Origin: an uncultured Bacteroidota bacterium
Lineage (GTDB): Bacteria; Bacteroidota; Bacteroidia; Flavobacteriales; Flavobacteriaceae
Assembly (NCBI GenBank): GCA_902622595.1
Contig: CACNQM010000001.1
Span: 372,001 to 436,000, forward strand
DNA: 64,000 nt
Reading direction: 5' to 3'
Shown here in pieces: positions 41,894 through 49,960 of the stretch. The notes under the pieces were generated by a model. It made no database searches. It was given only the letters and a program-made list of their open reading frames with translations, and was not told the origin of the DNA. How positions within the stretch are numbered: position 1 is the stretch's first letter; every line of letters starts with the position of its first letter. Made by a program: the position numbers and the translations under genes.

Positions 41894-42112
41894 TTAAAAA
41901 AAGTCAAAATATCCATTTACCCATAAGTAATAACCCATGAAAAATCCAATAAAGACACCAATTATAGTGCCAATTTTTTTTCCTCTTTTAATATTAATTT
42001 CTTTACTCTCCATCATTAAATCTTTTGGAATTAAAGGATGTATTATTGTTACCAATATTGCAAAAACCCCAATTATAACGCATAATAAAAATATGTAATC
42101 AATTGTTTCCAT
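41894..42112 (-). CDS. Small membrane protein, 72 residues
   Basis: Two hydrophobic segments (about 5-30 and 48-66) with a charged cytoplasmic loop MMESKEINIKRGKKIG between them and an aromatic end GYFDFF. A full TAnnTTTG box (TAATTTTG) ends four bases before the ATG, so this is the promoter-proximal gene of the four-gene minus-strand run. No family recognised. Confidence 0.6.
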   Translation of the reverse strand: METIDYIFLLCVIIGVFAILVTIIHPLIPKDLMMESKEINIKRGKKIGTIIGVFIGFFMGYYLWVNGYFDFF

Positions 42113-42116
42113 AATT

Positions 42117-42124
42117 CAAAATTA
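42117..42124 (-). promoter_or_regulatory. -7 box TAATTTTG four bases before ATG
   Basis: On the minus strand TAATTTTG, then AATT, then the ATG at 42112: a full match to TAnnTTTG with the leaderless spacing. It would drive the small membrane protein operon. Confidence 0.58.
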
Positions 42125-42196
42125 AAAAACCCCCAATTTTCATATTCTCCAATTTAAGAAATTTCATATATTGATTTAATTATAAAATAATTAACT

Positions 42197-42700
42197 ATGA
42201 AAAATAAAATTAAAGTTTTACTGAATATTTCAATTTTTGCAATTTTTGGATTAATATTTATTGGCTGCCAGACTAATCAGGAAAGTGATCAATTATCTCA
42301 AAATTTGGAGACTTATGAAGAGGTTTGGTCAAAGTTTTTTAATGACAGGGACATGGATGTAATAAATAGTGAATACTTCACAGATGAAGTAACTGTAGTT
42401 ATACCAGGTGATAATATAGTTGGAATTGAAGGACTGAAAAATTATTATGGAAATTATTTAACTGGATTTTCTGATGCTGAGTTTACTTTTATTGATTTAT
42501 TTGGTCAAGGTGATAAACTCGTAAAACACTGGAATTTCAAAGGTACACATGATGGTAATTTTGCAGGAATACCAGCAACTGGTAAAAAATTAAACCTTTA
42601 TGGTACAACACTAATTCTAATGGAGAATGGTAAAATTAAACAAGAGCAAGATTTCTTTGATAACCTGGATTTCTTAACACAGTTAGGGCTAATGGAATAA
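42197..42700 (+). CDS. SnoaL-like lipoprotein
   Basis: 167 residues; signal ends IFIGC (lipobox). The mature domain is an NTF2-like/SnoaL ester-cyclase pattern: TYEEVWSKFFNDRDMDVI helix, TDEVTVVIPG, IVGIEGLKNYYGNYLTGF, then KLVKHWNFKGTHDGNFAGIPATGKKL and IKQEQDFFDNLDFL. The HxGxFxGIPxTGK stretch is typical of SnoaL-like proteins. It is membrane anchored and ends in a strong terminator, 25 bases on. Ligand unknown. Confidence 0.82.
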   Translation: MKNKIKVLLNISIFAIFGLIFIGCQTNQESDQLSQNLETYEEVWSKFFNDRDMDVINSEYFTDEVTVVIPGDNIVGIEGLKNYYGNYLTGFSDAEFTFIDLFGQGDKLVKHWNFKGTHDGNFAGIPATGKKLNLYGTTLILMENGKIKQEQDFFDNLDFLTQLGLME

Positions 42701-42724
42701 AATTTAATAGTCTTTATTAAATTT

Positions 42725-42753
42725 AAACCCTCATGAAAATGAGGGTTTTTTTT
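42725..42753 (+). terminator. Intrinsic terminator of the SnoaL-like gene
   Basis: AAACCCTCAT and ATGAGGGTTT form a perfect 10-bp stem closed by a GAAA tetraloop, followed by a T run (eight T including three in the stem). Confidence 0.9.
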
Positions 42754-42812
42754 ATAACTAAATATTCATATTTTTTTAATGTATAGATAACACTATTAAA
42801 CTATAAAAACTT

Positions 42813-42820
42813 CAAGTTTG
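42813..42820 (+). promoter_or_regulatory. -7-like box CAAGTTTG of small RNA A
   Basis: CAAGTTTG is TAnnTTTG with one change. Applying the four-base spacing seen at the leaderless genes puts the transcript start on G42825, the first paired base of the RNA hairpin. No TTG element was evident about 20 bases upstream. Confidence 0.45.
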
Positions 42821-42824
42821 TTAT

Positions 42825-42900
42825 GCTTTTATTCTTGAAAGCTTTTCGTATTTAGTTTTGTTTATAATTAACCCTCTTTTAATTAAGGGGGTTTTTTTTT
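42825..42900 (+). ncRNA. Candidate small RNA A
   Basis: Predicted transcript of about 70-75 bases. It begins with a hairpin, GCTTT (42825-42829) with AAAGC (42838-42842), whose loop contains TATTCTT. A single-stranded stretch of about 27 bases follows, then the terminator AACCCTCTT/AAGGGGGTT (42870-42878 with 42885-42893, one T-G wobble) and a long T run. The parts correspond one to one with those of RNA B downstream. No start codon with a reasonable frame is present. Target and function are unknown. Confidence 0.55.
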
Positions 42901-42956
42901 ACTATTTATTCATCGTTTTTTAATGTACAGATAACACAAACAAACTAATAAATTCT

Positions 42957-42964
42957 CAAATTTG
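42957..42964 (+). promoter_or_regulatory. -7-like box CAAATTTG of small RNA B
   Basis: CAAATTTG differs from TAnnTTTG only at the first base. The four-base spacing puts the start of transcription on G42969, again the first base of the hairpin, just as in unit A. Confidence 0.45.
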
Positions 42965-42968
42965 TAAC

Positions 42969-43033
42969 GCTTCGTATTCTTGAAGGCAATAGTTTTGAAG
43001 TAACCCTCGAGGGAATAATCGGGGGTTTTTTTT
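42969..43033 (+). ncRNA. Candidate small RNA B
   Basis: Predicted transcript of about 65 bases. GCTTC (42969-42973) pairs with GAAGGC (42982-42987, one bulged G) around the loop GTATTCTT; compared with RNA A the pair T-A at the loop end has become C-G, a compensatory change. After about 14 bases comes the terminator AACCCTCGA/TCGGGGGTT (43002-43010 with 43019-43027, one T-G wobble) and a T run to 43033. The serine hydrolase promoter begins right behind it. Confidence 0.55.
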
Positions 43034-43034
43034 C

Positions 43035-43042
43035 TAAATTAG
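43035..43042 (+). promoter_or_regulatory. -7-like box TAAATTAG five bases before ATG
   Basis: TAAATTAG lies between the T run of small RNA B and the ATG at 43048, so the hydrolase gene has its own start of transcription. Confidence 0.5.
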
Positions 43043-43047
43043 TTACT

Positions 43048-44286
43048 ATGAAAAAATTATTTGTACTTATATCTATATGCATTATATCTCTTTCTTGTAA
43101 TAGTAATGTTGAGATTGATATGGAAACAGAATTTAATAAAACTGACTTACCCTCTGCTGTTATGGGTAAGATCTCAAAAGATGGAACAATGAAGTTTTAT
43201 TCATTTGGTAATGAAAAATGGGACAATGACACTAAAAAAGCTGACGAAAATACAATCTTTAACATAGCTTCTATGACTAAAGCTATAACATCTGTTGCTA
43301 TTCTTCAATTAGTTGAAAAAGAAAAAATATCTCTTGATAGTCCAGTTTCAGATTATATTCCTGAGATAAATCAACTTAAAACACTAACCAATGATTCATT
43401 TGAGGTATCACTTCAACCAATTACTATTAGAAATTTGTTGACTCATACATCAGGTATTGGATACTGGTTTACAAATCAAGCTATAGCTAATGATATTCAA
43501 AATGACATAGAAGATGATTTCTGGCCAAAGGATGACGTGATAAAAGATGGAGAATATGACTGGAAGTTTGGCACTCAGCCAAGACAAGTTTTTGAAGCAA
43601 ATCAAAGATGGTTATATGGAAGGAATCTTGATATTGCAAGTAGAGTAATTGAAAAAATATCTGGCCAGAGTTTGGAATCATACTTTATTGAAAATATATT
43701 TAATCCACTGGGAATGCACAGTACAAGGTTTAATTTAACGGAAGAATTGTTTGAAAGAAAAGCATCAAGAGGTTATAGGGATTCATCAACTGGAAAAATA
43801 ATTGAAAATCTTGATTGGCGTTTACCAGAGTTTAGCGAGAACCCAAATGGAGGAGGAGGTTTAAAAAGTTCAGCAAAAGACTATGGTACTTTTCTACTAT
43901 GCCTTCTAAATAAAGGAATACTCAATAATAGTAGAATATTAAGTGAAGATAGTGTTGAGCTATTAATGGAAAAGCAATTAGATAATTTTAATATACAATG
44001 GGATTCTGTATCCTCTGCAGCTGCATCTGATTCAAATTTGCAGATGAGTTTCTTAGATAACAACGATAATCATTCTTTAGCATGGGCTCTTGAAACTAAT
44101 CCTAATGAAAAAATTAGACCTCAAAATACTGGATATTGGGCTGGAATTTTCAACTCATATTATACATTTGATCCAGAAAATGAATTAGCCATTGTTTACT
44201 TTAGTCAATTTTTACCTTTTAATGATGAAACATCCTTTACTTTGTATAAGAAATTTGAAGAAAAGGTTTACAATGAAATTAAATGA
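43048..44286 (+). CDS. Serine hydrolase lipoprotein (beta-lactamase class C/esterase family)
   Basis: 412 residues with lipobox LSC. The Ser-x2-Lys catalytic motif is in ASMTKAIT (about residue 75), the helper Tyr is in LYGRNLD, and the domain has the NPNGGGGLKSSAKDYGTF stretch typical of beta-lactamase-type esterases and D-aminopeptidases (PF00144). It works outside the cytoplasm on esters, peptides or beta-lactams; true beta-lactamase activity cannot be claimed. A second lipoprotein gene follows 19 bases later. Confidence 0.9.
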   Translation: MKKLFVLISICIISLSCNSNVEIDMETEFNKTDLPSAVMGKISKDGTMKFYSFGNEKWDNDTKKADENTIFNIASMTKAITSVAILQLVEKEKISLDSPVSDYIPEINQLKTLTNDSFEVSLQPITIRNLLTHTSGIGYWFTNQAIANDIQNDIEDDFWPKDDVIKDGEYDWKFGTQPRQVFEANQRWLYGRNLDIASRVIEKISGQSLESYFIENIFNPLGMHSTRFNLTEELFERKASRGYRDSSTGKIIENLDWRLPEFSENPNGGGGLKSSAKDYGTFLLCLLNKGILNNSRILSEDSVELLMEKQLDNFNIQWDSVSSAAASDSNLQMSFLDNNDNHSLAWALETNPNEKIRPQNTGYWAGIFNSYYTFDPENELAIVYFSQFLPFNDETSFTLYKKFEEKVYNEIK

Positions 44287-44305
44287 GTTTGAAAAGGTTA
44301 ATTAT

Positions 44306-44767
44306 ATGAAAAGACTATTATTAATATCGTTTCTATTTATTGGATGTCAGAACATATCAACTGAAATTATTGTAGATCCTGATGTTGAAGATATGTATAT
44401 AAGGTATAATAAAGCGTGGAGTGATGGTGACTTTGAAACTATTACAAACGAAATCTACAGTGTACCATTTTCCTTATATCTTCAGGACTCAACAGTTATT
44501 TTAAACTCTTCAGAAGACATTAAAAGCTTTCTTATTATGACATTTAATGAATTGGAGAGTAATAATTATGGTTATTCCATTAGAAATTCATGGGAAAGTT
44601 ATAAAATAGATGATAATCTTGTAATCGTAGAGCAAAATTTTACAAGGTTTTTAAAAGATAGTACTATTATGGGGCCAGAGGAAAGAACAGCATCATATAT
44701 ATTAAGAAAATCTGAAGGTAAATTTCAAATTAGTGGTATGGTTCCACATACAACTATTGCAGAGTAA
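44306..44767 (+). CDS. NTF2-like lipoprotein
   Basis: 153 residues from ATG 44306, which directly opens the signal MKRLLLISFLFIGC; an in-frame ATG at 44273 would lie inside the hydrolase gene and spoil the signal. The mature domain has the NTF2/SnoaL pattern: VEDMYIRYNKAWSDGDFETI helix, a strand VPFSLYLQDSTVIL, then LVIVEQNFTRFL and TASYILRKSEGKFQISGM. Third protein of this kind in the window. Ligand unknown. Confidence 0.75.
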   Translation: MKRLLLISFLFIGCQNISTEIIVDPDVEDMYIRYNKAWSDGDFETITNEIYSVPFSLYLQDSTVILNSSEDIKSFLIMTFNELESNNYGYSIRNSWESYKIDDNLVIVEQNFTRFLKDSTIMGPEERTASYILRKSEGKFQISGMVPHTTIAE

Positions 44768-46165
44768 TCATTTACCAATACAGAACTTAGAGAAGATAGA
44801 TCCAAGGATATCTTGATCAATATCTATCTTTCCGGTAATTATAGAGATGTTTATGATGGCATCATTAAGGTCAATACTAATTAAATCACCTGATAATCCT
44901 TCTTTTAGCCCTTTCTTTACAGACTCAATTGCTTTTAAAGAATTATTTAAAGCTTCTAGATGTCTTGAATTTGTGATAATTATATTGCTTTGAGATGATA
45001 GTTTTAGATTCTTAGAAATCAATTCCTTTAATCCTGATACTAAATCACTATCTAAAGCTGAAATTCTATAAAAATAAATATTTTCTTCATTAATTAAAGA
45101 CTTTATTTTGTCTTTGTAAGTGTCTGTATTAGAATTATTTAATAAATCGATTTTATTTTCAACTAGATAAACTTGAAGATCTTCTCTTAAATAGGATTTC
45201 ACCTCATTTATTAGCTCTTTTTCTGTTATATCTAACCTATCAAATAGATAAATTAGTATCCTTGAGGAGTCAATTTTACTTTTTGCTCTTGCAACACCTA
45301 TTGATTCTATCTCATCTGATGTTTCTCGAATACCTGCAGTATCAATAAATCTGAATTTGATCCCATTAATTGTCGTTACATCTTCTATTGCATCCCTTGT
45401 TGTTCCTGGGATATCCGATACTATTGCTTTATCTTCATTAACTATAGCATTTAAAAGTGATGACTTACCAGCGTTAGGCTTTCCTGCTATTGTTACTGTG
45501 ACACCTTCTTTAATTACATTACCATATGAGAAAGATTCAATAAGACTTGATAATTTACTCTCTAATTCATTTAAGAGTGATTTTAAGTCACTTCTATCAG
45601 CAAATTCAACATCTTCCTCAGAGAAATCTAGTTCTAACTCAATCAATGACTTAAAATGTATTAGTTTCTCCCTTAAAACCTCTATTTCATCAGAGTATCC
45701 TCCTCTCATCTGCTCCATGGCAATTCTATGAGCCTCTTTTGATTCTGATGCAATTAAATCACTTACTGCCTCTGCTTGTGATAAATCCTTCTTATTGTTA
45801 AGATATGCTCTAAGTGTAAATTCACCTGGATTTGCAAGTCTTACCCCAGAATTTGTAAATAACGAAATAATCCTTTGTTGTATATAATTAGATCCATGGC
45901 AAGATATCTCAATAATATTTTCACCAGTGTAGGAGTGAGGGGCCTTGTATACACTTACTACTACCTCATCTATTACCTCATCACCTTCAACTAAATCACC
46001 ATAGCTTATTGAATATCCATCACTCTGTTTTAATTTCTTTCCTGATTTAGATTTAAAGAATATATCAGTTTTACTAATTGCCTCTTCACCTGATAACCTA
46101 ATAATAGCAATAGCCCCCGAGCCAGGAGGAGTTGATAGAGCTATAATAGTTCCCTCATTATACAT
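44768..46165 (-). CDS. mnmE: tRNA modification GTPase MnmE
   Basis: 465 residues, full length. An N-terminal tetrahydrofolate-binding domain precedes the helical domain, into which the G domain is inserted: G1 GKPNAGKSSLLN, G2/G3 with DIPGTTRD and DTAGI, G4 with NKIDLL. The invariant C-terminal FCIGK provides the catalytic Cys. With MnmG it installs the cmnm5 group on U34 of several tRNAs. The stop lies two bases before... the divergent-free neighbour upstream on the same strand is the acyltransferase-like gene, which ends at 46168. Confidence 0.97.
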   Translation of the reverse strand: MYNEGTIIALSTPPGSGAIAIIRLSGEEAISKTDIFFKSKSGKKLKQSDGYSISYGDLVEGDEVIDEVVVSVYKAPHSYTGENIIEISCHGSNYIQQRIISLFTNSGVRLANPGEFTLRAYLNNKKDLSQAEAVSDLIASESKEAHRIAMEQMRGGYSDEIEVLREKLIHFKSLIELELDFSEEDVEFADRSDLKSLLNELESKLSSLIESFSYGNVIKEGVTVTIAGKPNAGKSSLLNAIVNEDKAIVSDIPGTTRDAIEDVTTINGIKFRFIDTAGIRETSDEIESIGVARAKSKIDSSRILIYLFDRLDITEKELINEVKSYLREDLQVYLVENKIDLLNNSNTDTYKDKIKSLINEENIYFYRISALDSDLVSGLKELISKNLKLSSQSNIIITNSRHLEALNNSLKAIESVKKGLKEGLSGDLISIDLNDAIINISIITGKIDIDQDILGSIFSKFCIGK

Positions 46166-46167
46166 TT

Positions 46168-47307
46168 TTATATCTCTTTTGTAAAAGTGGCTCTGTTTTT
46201 ATGCTGATTATTTTCATAATTTTTCCAGAGCTGCTGTATTGCAGTATTTTCAATAAGTTCAGGATTCGTCTCAACCTCTGTTATTCCGAACTTATTATAA
46301 AACTTCTGAAGTTCATTGAAGAGTATAGCAATCACACCTTTGTTCTGAAAGTCAGGTCTAACACCAATTAAGTAAAGCGATCCTTTATGATTAAAGTTTT
46401 TGGCATGTAAGAGTCTTAACTTTCCAAAAAAATCAACCTTTCCATTAATCTTTTTTAGTGCATTGGAAAAAGATGGCATTGTGATAGCAAATGCAACCAA
46501 TTCATCATTCTCATCTGTTACACACTTAATAAAACCTGGATTAATATATTTTAGAAATTTATTTTTATAATAATCTATTTGGTATTCTTGAATCGGAACA
46601 AATGTTTGAAGCTTATCATAAGTTTTTCCTAGTAAATAAAACATTTGATCAACATAAGGTACAATCTGTTCTGTCTTTGTAAAGTTTAATTTTTTGAGTT
46701 TATATCTTTTTAAAATAAGATCAGAGAATTTCTTGACTTTTTCAGGAGAATCCTCATAATTAGCAATTTTAAGTTCATATTCTACCCACTCAGCAAGTTT
46801 TTTGTATCCATGTGCAATCATATGATCTTGATAATAAGAGTGATTATAAAGAGTAATCATTGTATTCTTTTTCTCAAATCCTTTGATTAACATACCAGCC
46901 TTGTCCATATTAGAGAATCCAACAGGTCCTTCAATAAATTCTAGATTATTATCATTCCCTATCTTGATTACTTCATTAAGTAGAGACTTGGATACCTCTT
47001 TATTATCAACGAAATCAAACCACCCAAATCTTACTTTTTTCTTTTTAAGATCTTTGACTTCAACCCAGTTGATAAGAGCAGCAATTCTACCTACTATTTC
47101 TCCATTTATAAGAGCCAAGAAATAATGTGCATCTGCATTCTTAAAAACAGGGTTAATTTCCTTATTCAATACCTCTAACTCTTCTTTTATAATGGGTGCT
47201 ACCCAATACTTTGAATCTTTATAGAGTTTGTGTGGAAACATGACAAATTCTTTTAATTCATCATCATCTTTTACTTCTCTTACAGTAATATTTGAGTTGA
47301 TTTTCAT
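46168..47307 (-). CDS. GNAT-like acyltransferase family protein
   Basis: 379 residues from the ATG at 47307; a TTG four codons earlier is less likely. The N-terminus (VREVKDDDELKEFVMFPHKLYKD) and YFLALINGEIVGRIAALIN give one GNAT-type half; the second half has the acetyl-CoA loop region GSLYLIGVRPDFQNKGVIAILF with the R-x-x-x-x-K/G pattern. Similar proteins are common in Bacteroidota beside housekeeping genes, with unknown acyl acceptor. Encoded two bases upstream of mnmE. Confidence 0.82.
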   Translation of the reverse strand: MKINSNITVREVKDDDELKEFVMFPHKLYKDSKYWVAPIIKEELEVLNKEINPVFKNADAHYFLALINGEIVGRIAALINWVEVKDLKKKKVRFGWFDFVDNKEVSKSLLNEVIKIGNDNNLEFIEGPVGFSNMDKAGMLIKGFEKKNTMITLYNHSYYQDHMIAHGYKKLAEWVEYELKIANYEDSPEKVKKFSDLILKRYKLKKLNFTKTEQIVPYVDQMFYLLGKTYDKLQTFVPIQEYQIDYYKNKFLKYINPGFIKCVTDENDELVAFAITMPSFSNALKKINGKVDFFGKLRLLHAKNFNHKGSLYLIGVRPDFQNKGVIAILFNELQKFYNKFGITEVETNPELIENTAIQQLWKNYENNQHKNRATFTKEI

Positions 47308-47376
47308 TTGAAAATACAAGTTACCAATAAATAGTTATTTTTCAAGATTTCACTAAATTTGGTAAAGCCACATAAT

Positions 47377-47571
47377 ATGAAGGTTCTATTAATATTTCTT
47401 GCTATCTATCTCCTTGTGAGGTATTTTATTCCTTCGCTTCTTAGAATGCTTTTTTTAAATACTTTCAATAGTCATAACAAAAAATCAAATTCAGATAATT
47501 CATCAAAGAAAAGAGAATCTAAAACCAATGAAAAATATGGTGAATATATAGACTATGAAGATATCGATTAA
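47377..47571 (+). CDS. DUF4834 family small membrane protein
   Basis: 64 residues from ATG 47377. One N-terminal helix (MKVLLIFLAIYLLVRYFIPSL) is followed by a Ser/Lys-rich cytoplasmic linker and the terminal KYGEYIDYEDID, the family signature of DUF4834. It precedes and overlaps the YfhO gene by 17 bases, the usual flavobacterial arrangement, which suggests a functional link. A TAAATTTG box lies at 47354-47361. Confidence 0.8.
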   Translation: MKVLLIFLAIYLLVRYFIPSLLRMLFLNTFNSHNKKSNSDNSSKKRESKTNEKYGEYIDYEDID

Positions 47572-49960
47572 TAAAGTTCAGATAAGGAAATCACTAATTC
47601 ATTTGTATACTGCAATTGGTTTTGCAATAGTCTCATTATTATTTTACAGTCCATTACTGGATGGAAAAAAGTTATATCAATCAGATATAAACCAATATGA
47701 AGGAATGTCTAGGGAGATATTGGAAAATAGAAAGAATTTTCCAGACGAAATATATTGGATTGACAATGCATTTGGTGGAATGCCAACTTTTCAACTAGGA
47801 GCAAAGTTTGCTTATGACATACTATCACCTTTTCATATGTTATTCCGGTTTATTCCAAGGCCTGCTCATACTCTTTTTCTATACCTACTAACTATGTATA
47901 TTTTACTGATGGTATTGAAAATACCATGGAGAATTGCGATACTCGGATCAATTGCTTTTGCTTTTTCAACATACTTACTTATAATACTTCAGGTAGGACA
48001 TAATACCAAGGCCCTTGCAATTTCGTACATACCACTTGTGGTTGCAGGATTAGTTCTTTTAAGGCAACATAAATTACTTCCAGGATTTTTAGTAAGTCTG
48101 ATAGCTATTTCGCTTCAAATTAGAGCTAATCATTATCAAATGACATATTATATGTTGATTCTGCTGCTAATTTACTTTATCGTATACCTAATTGACTCAT
48201 ACAGAAAGAATGACCTAAAAGACTACTTAAAATATATAAGTATTTTTACTCTTGCTGGTATTCTATCTCTAGGACTAAATGCACCTAACATTCTAACAAC
48301 TTATGATTATTCAAAATTTTCAACAAGATCTCAGAGTGAATTAACTATTAATCCGGACGGAAGTGAGAAAGAAAAAACAACTGGCCTTAACTATGACTAT
48401 ATTACTCAATACAGTTATGGAATTTTTGAAAGTCTTAATCTTGTTGCACCAAGAGTTCAAGGTGGAGCCTCATCTGAAGAACTAGGCAAGAATAGTGATC
48501 TTTACAAATTTTTGATTGATAATAACATACCTAGAAAACAAGCAGATTCATTTATTAGCTCAGTTCCTACTTATTGGGGAAATCAACCAATACTAGAAGC
48601 GCCAGCATATGTTGGTGCATCAATAATGTTCTTATTTATTCTTGCACTTTTTGTTGTAAAAGGACCATTTAAGTGGTGGATATTAATTTCTTTTATTCTA
48701 TCACTAACATTATCATGGGGAAAAAACTTTCCACTCTTGACTAATCTATTTATTGATTATTTTCCTTTTTATAATAAATTTCGAGCAGTATCCTCAATTC
48801 AGATAATACTTGAGTTTGTTGTACCACTATTATCAGTAATAGGTCTTCACAAATTTTTAGCTGATGCTAACCTTAAAAATATCAGAAGATCATTTGCTGT
48901 TTACTCAGTTCCACTTATTATACTATTAGTTTTTGGAGGATCTTTAAGTTACTCTGGTTTATATGATGATTATTATTCTAATGGATACGGTCAAGAAATT
49001 TTTAATCAAATTATAGAAGAAAGAAAGAATATATTTAATTCTGATGTGATAAGAGCATTAGTTTTTGGTTTGCTAGTTTTTTTAACTCTCAGGTTTTCAA
49101 AGCTATTGGGAAGAAACTTTACCTATGCAATTGTACTAGCAATAGTTTTTTTTGATTTATTTAATATCAATAATAGATATATAGATAAGGACTTATTCAT
49201 AGATAAAACTATTAATACATATCGGGCAACAGAAATAGATAATGATATTCTTGCGGATACCTTAGATTTTAGAGTATTTAATATTTCAGCAGGACTGTCT
49301 AATGCTAATACATCATATTTTCATAATTCAGTTAATGGTTATCATGCAGCAAAACTTAAAAGATTTCAAGAATATTATGACTTTTTATCATTCCATGATA
49401 ATCAAAAACTCTTTAACACATTGAATGTTAAATACCTAATTGGTAAGGATGAAAATAATCAGGATCAATTATATCAAAATCCAGACGCTTATGGTAATGC
49501 ATGGGCCATTGATTCATTAGCATTAATTGATAATTATGATAACCTTTTGAATCAAATGAAAGATGCTAATTTAAAAAAAGTTGGATTTGTTTTAGAAAAA
49601 TCATTACCGATTGAAACTTCAAGAAACTATAATTCATCAGATTTAATTAAAATAGAGAAAATTAAAAATTCTTCGTCTCATATATCCTATAATTTTGAGT
49701 CTTTGTCTAAACAACTTTTAGTTTTTTCCGAGATATATTATCCATCTGGTTGGCAAGTTTATTTGAATGGAGAAAAAAATAATTATTTTGATGTAAATTA
49801 TTTGTTAAGAGGTATGGTTGTTCCAAAAGGAAATCATTTAATTGAATTTGTTTTTTCACCAAAAATTGTAAAAACTGGAATTAACATTAGAATAATCACA
49901 ATAATAATTACCTTTAGTATTATAGCTCTTTTGCTTTATAGAAAAAATAAATGGGTATAG
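47555..49960 (+). CDS. YfhO family membrane protein
   Basis: 801 residues with about 12-14 hydrophobic segments and a large soluble domain at about 530-770. The N-terminal loop FYSPLLDGKKLYQSDINQYEG and the DNAFGGMPTFQLGAKF motif match the flavobacterial YfhO proteins, which belong to the GT-C glycosyltransferase-like fold; Gram-positive YfhO glycosylates lipoteichoic acid. Here a lipid-linked sugar transferase role in envelope polymers is inferred, fitting the flippase gene that overlaps it by 10 bases. Confidence 0.9.
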   Translation: MKISINKVQIRKSLIHLYTAIGFAIVSLLFYSPLLDGKKLYQSDINQYEGMSREILENRKNFPDEIYWIDNAFGGMPTFQLGAKFAYDILSPFHMLFRFIPRPAHTLFLYLLTMYILLMVLKIPWRIAILGSIAFAFSTYLLIILQVGHNTKALAISYIPLVVAGLVLLRQHKLLPGFLVSLIAISLQIRANHYQMTYYMLILLLIYFIVYLIDSYRKNDLKDYLKYISIFTLAGILSLGLNAPNILTTYDYSKFSTRSQSELTINPDGSEKEKTTGLNYDYITQYSYGIFESLNLVAPRVQGGASSEELGKNSDLYKFLIDNNIPRKQADSFISSVPTYWGNQPILEAPAYVGASIMFLFILALFVVKGPFKWWILISFILSLTLSWGKNFPLLTNLFIDYFPFYNKFRAVSSIQIILEFVVPLLSVIGLHKFLADANLKNIRRSFAVYSVPLIILLVFGGSLSYSGLYDDYYSNGYGQEIFNQIIEERKNIFNSDVIRALVFGLLVFLTLRFSKLLGRNFTYAIVLAIVFFDLFNINNRYIDKDLFIDKTINTYRATEIDNDILADTLDFRVFNISAGLSNANTSYFHNSVNGYHAAKLKRFQEYYDFLSFHDNQKLFNTLNVKYLIGKDENNQDQLYQNPDAYGNAWAIDSLALIDNYDNLLNQMKDANLKKVGFVLEKSLPIETSRNYNSSDLIKIEKIKNSSSHISYNFESLSKQLLVFSEIYYPSGWQVYLNGEKNNYFDVNYLLRGMVVPKGNHLIEFVFSPKIVKTGINIRIITIIITFSIIALLLYRKNKWV

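Larger units (their letters stand above)
42757..42900 (+). repeat. Tandem repeat unit A (promoter plus small RNA)
   Basis: First copy of a tandemly duplicated unit of 144 bases. Its first 37 bases (ACTAAATATTCAT to AGATAACAC) align without gaps to the start of unit B with 32 identical positions. Similarity continues through a TCAA(G/A)TTTGT box, a hairpin with TATTCTTGAA, and a terminator. No protein frame fits the unit. Nothing else in the window matches it. Confidence 0.7.
42901..43033 (+). repeat. Tandem repeat unit B (promoter plus small RNA)
   Basis: Second copy, 133 bases, directly adjoining unit A. The promoter-side 37 bases are the most conserved part (32 of 37), the middle of the RNA the least, and both terminators share the same core with the same wobble position. 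This pattern suggests an old duplication kept under selection for structure rather than a recent copy. Confidence 0.7.

Noticed and set aside
42757-43033. CRISPR array or transposon remnant
   Set aside because: Only two long, diverged units with promoter and terminator logic; no short identical repeats with spacers, no inverted ends or target duplication.
43048-44286. Antibiotic-resistance beta-lactamase
   Set aside because: The family is dominated by esterases and peptidases; SxxK and Tyr motifs alone do not show beta-lactam hydrolysis.
45357-45731. 124-residue plus-strand frame
   Set aside because: Antisense to mnmE, which is intact and full length; Ser/Leu-rich shadow composition.
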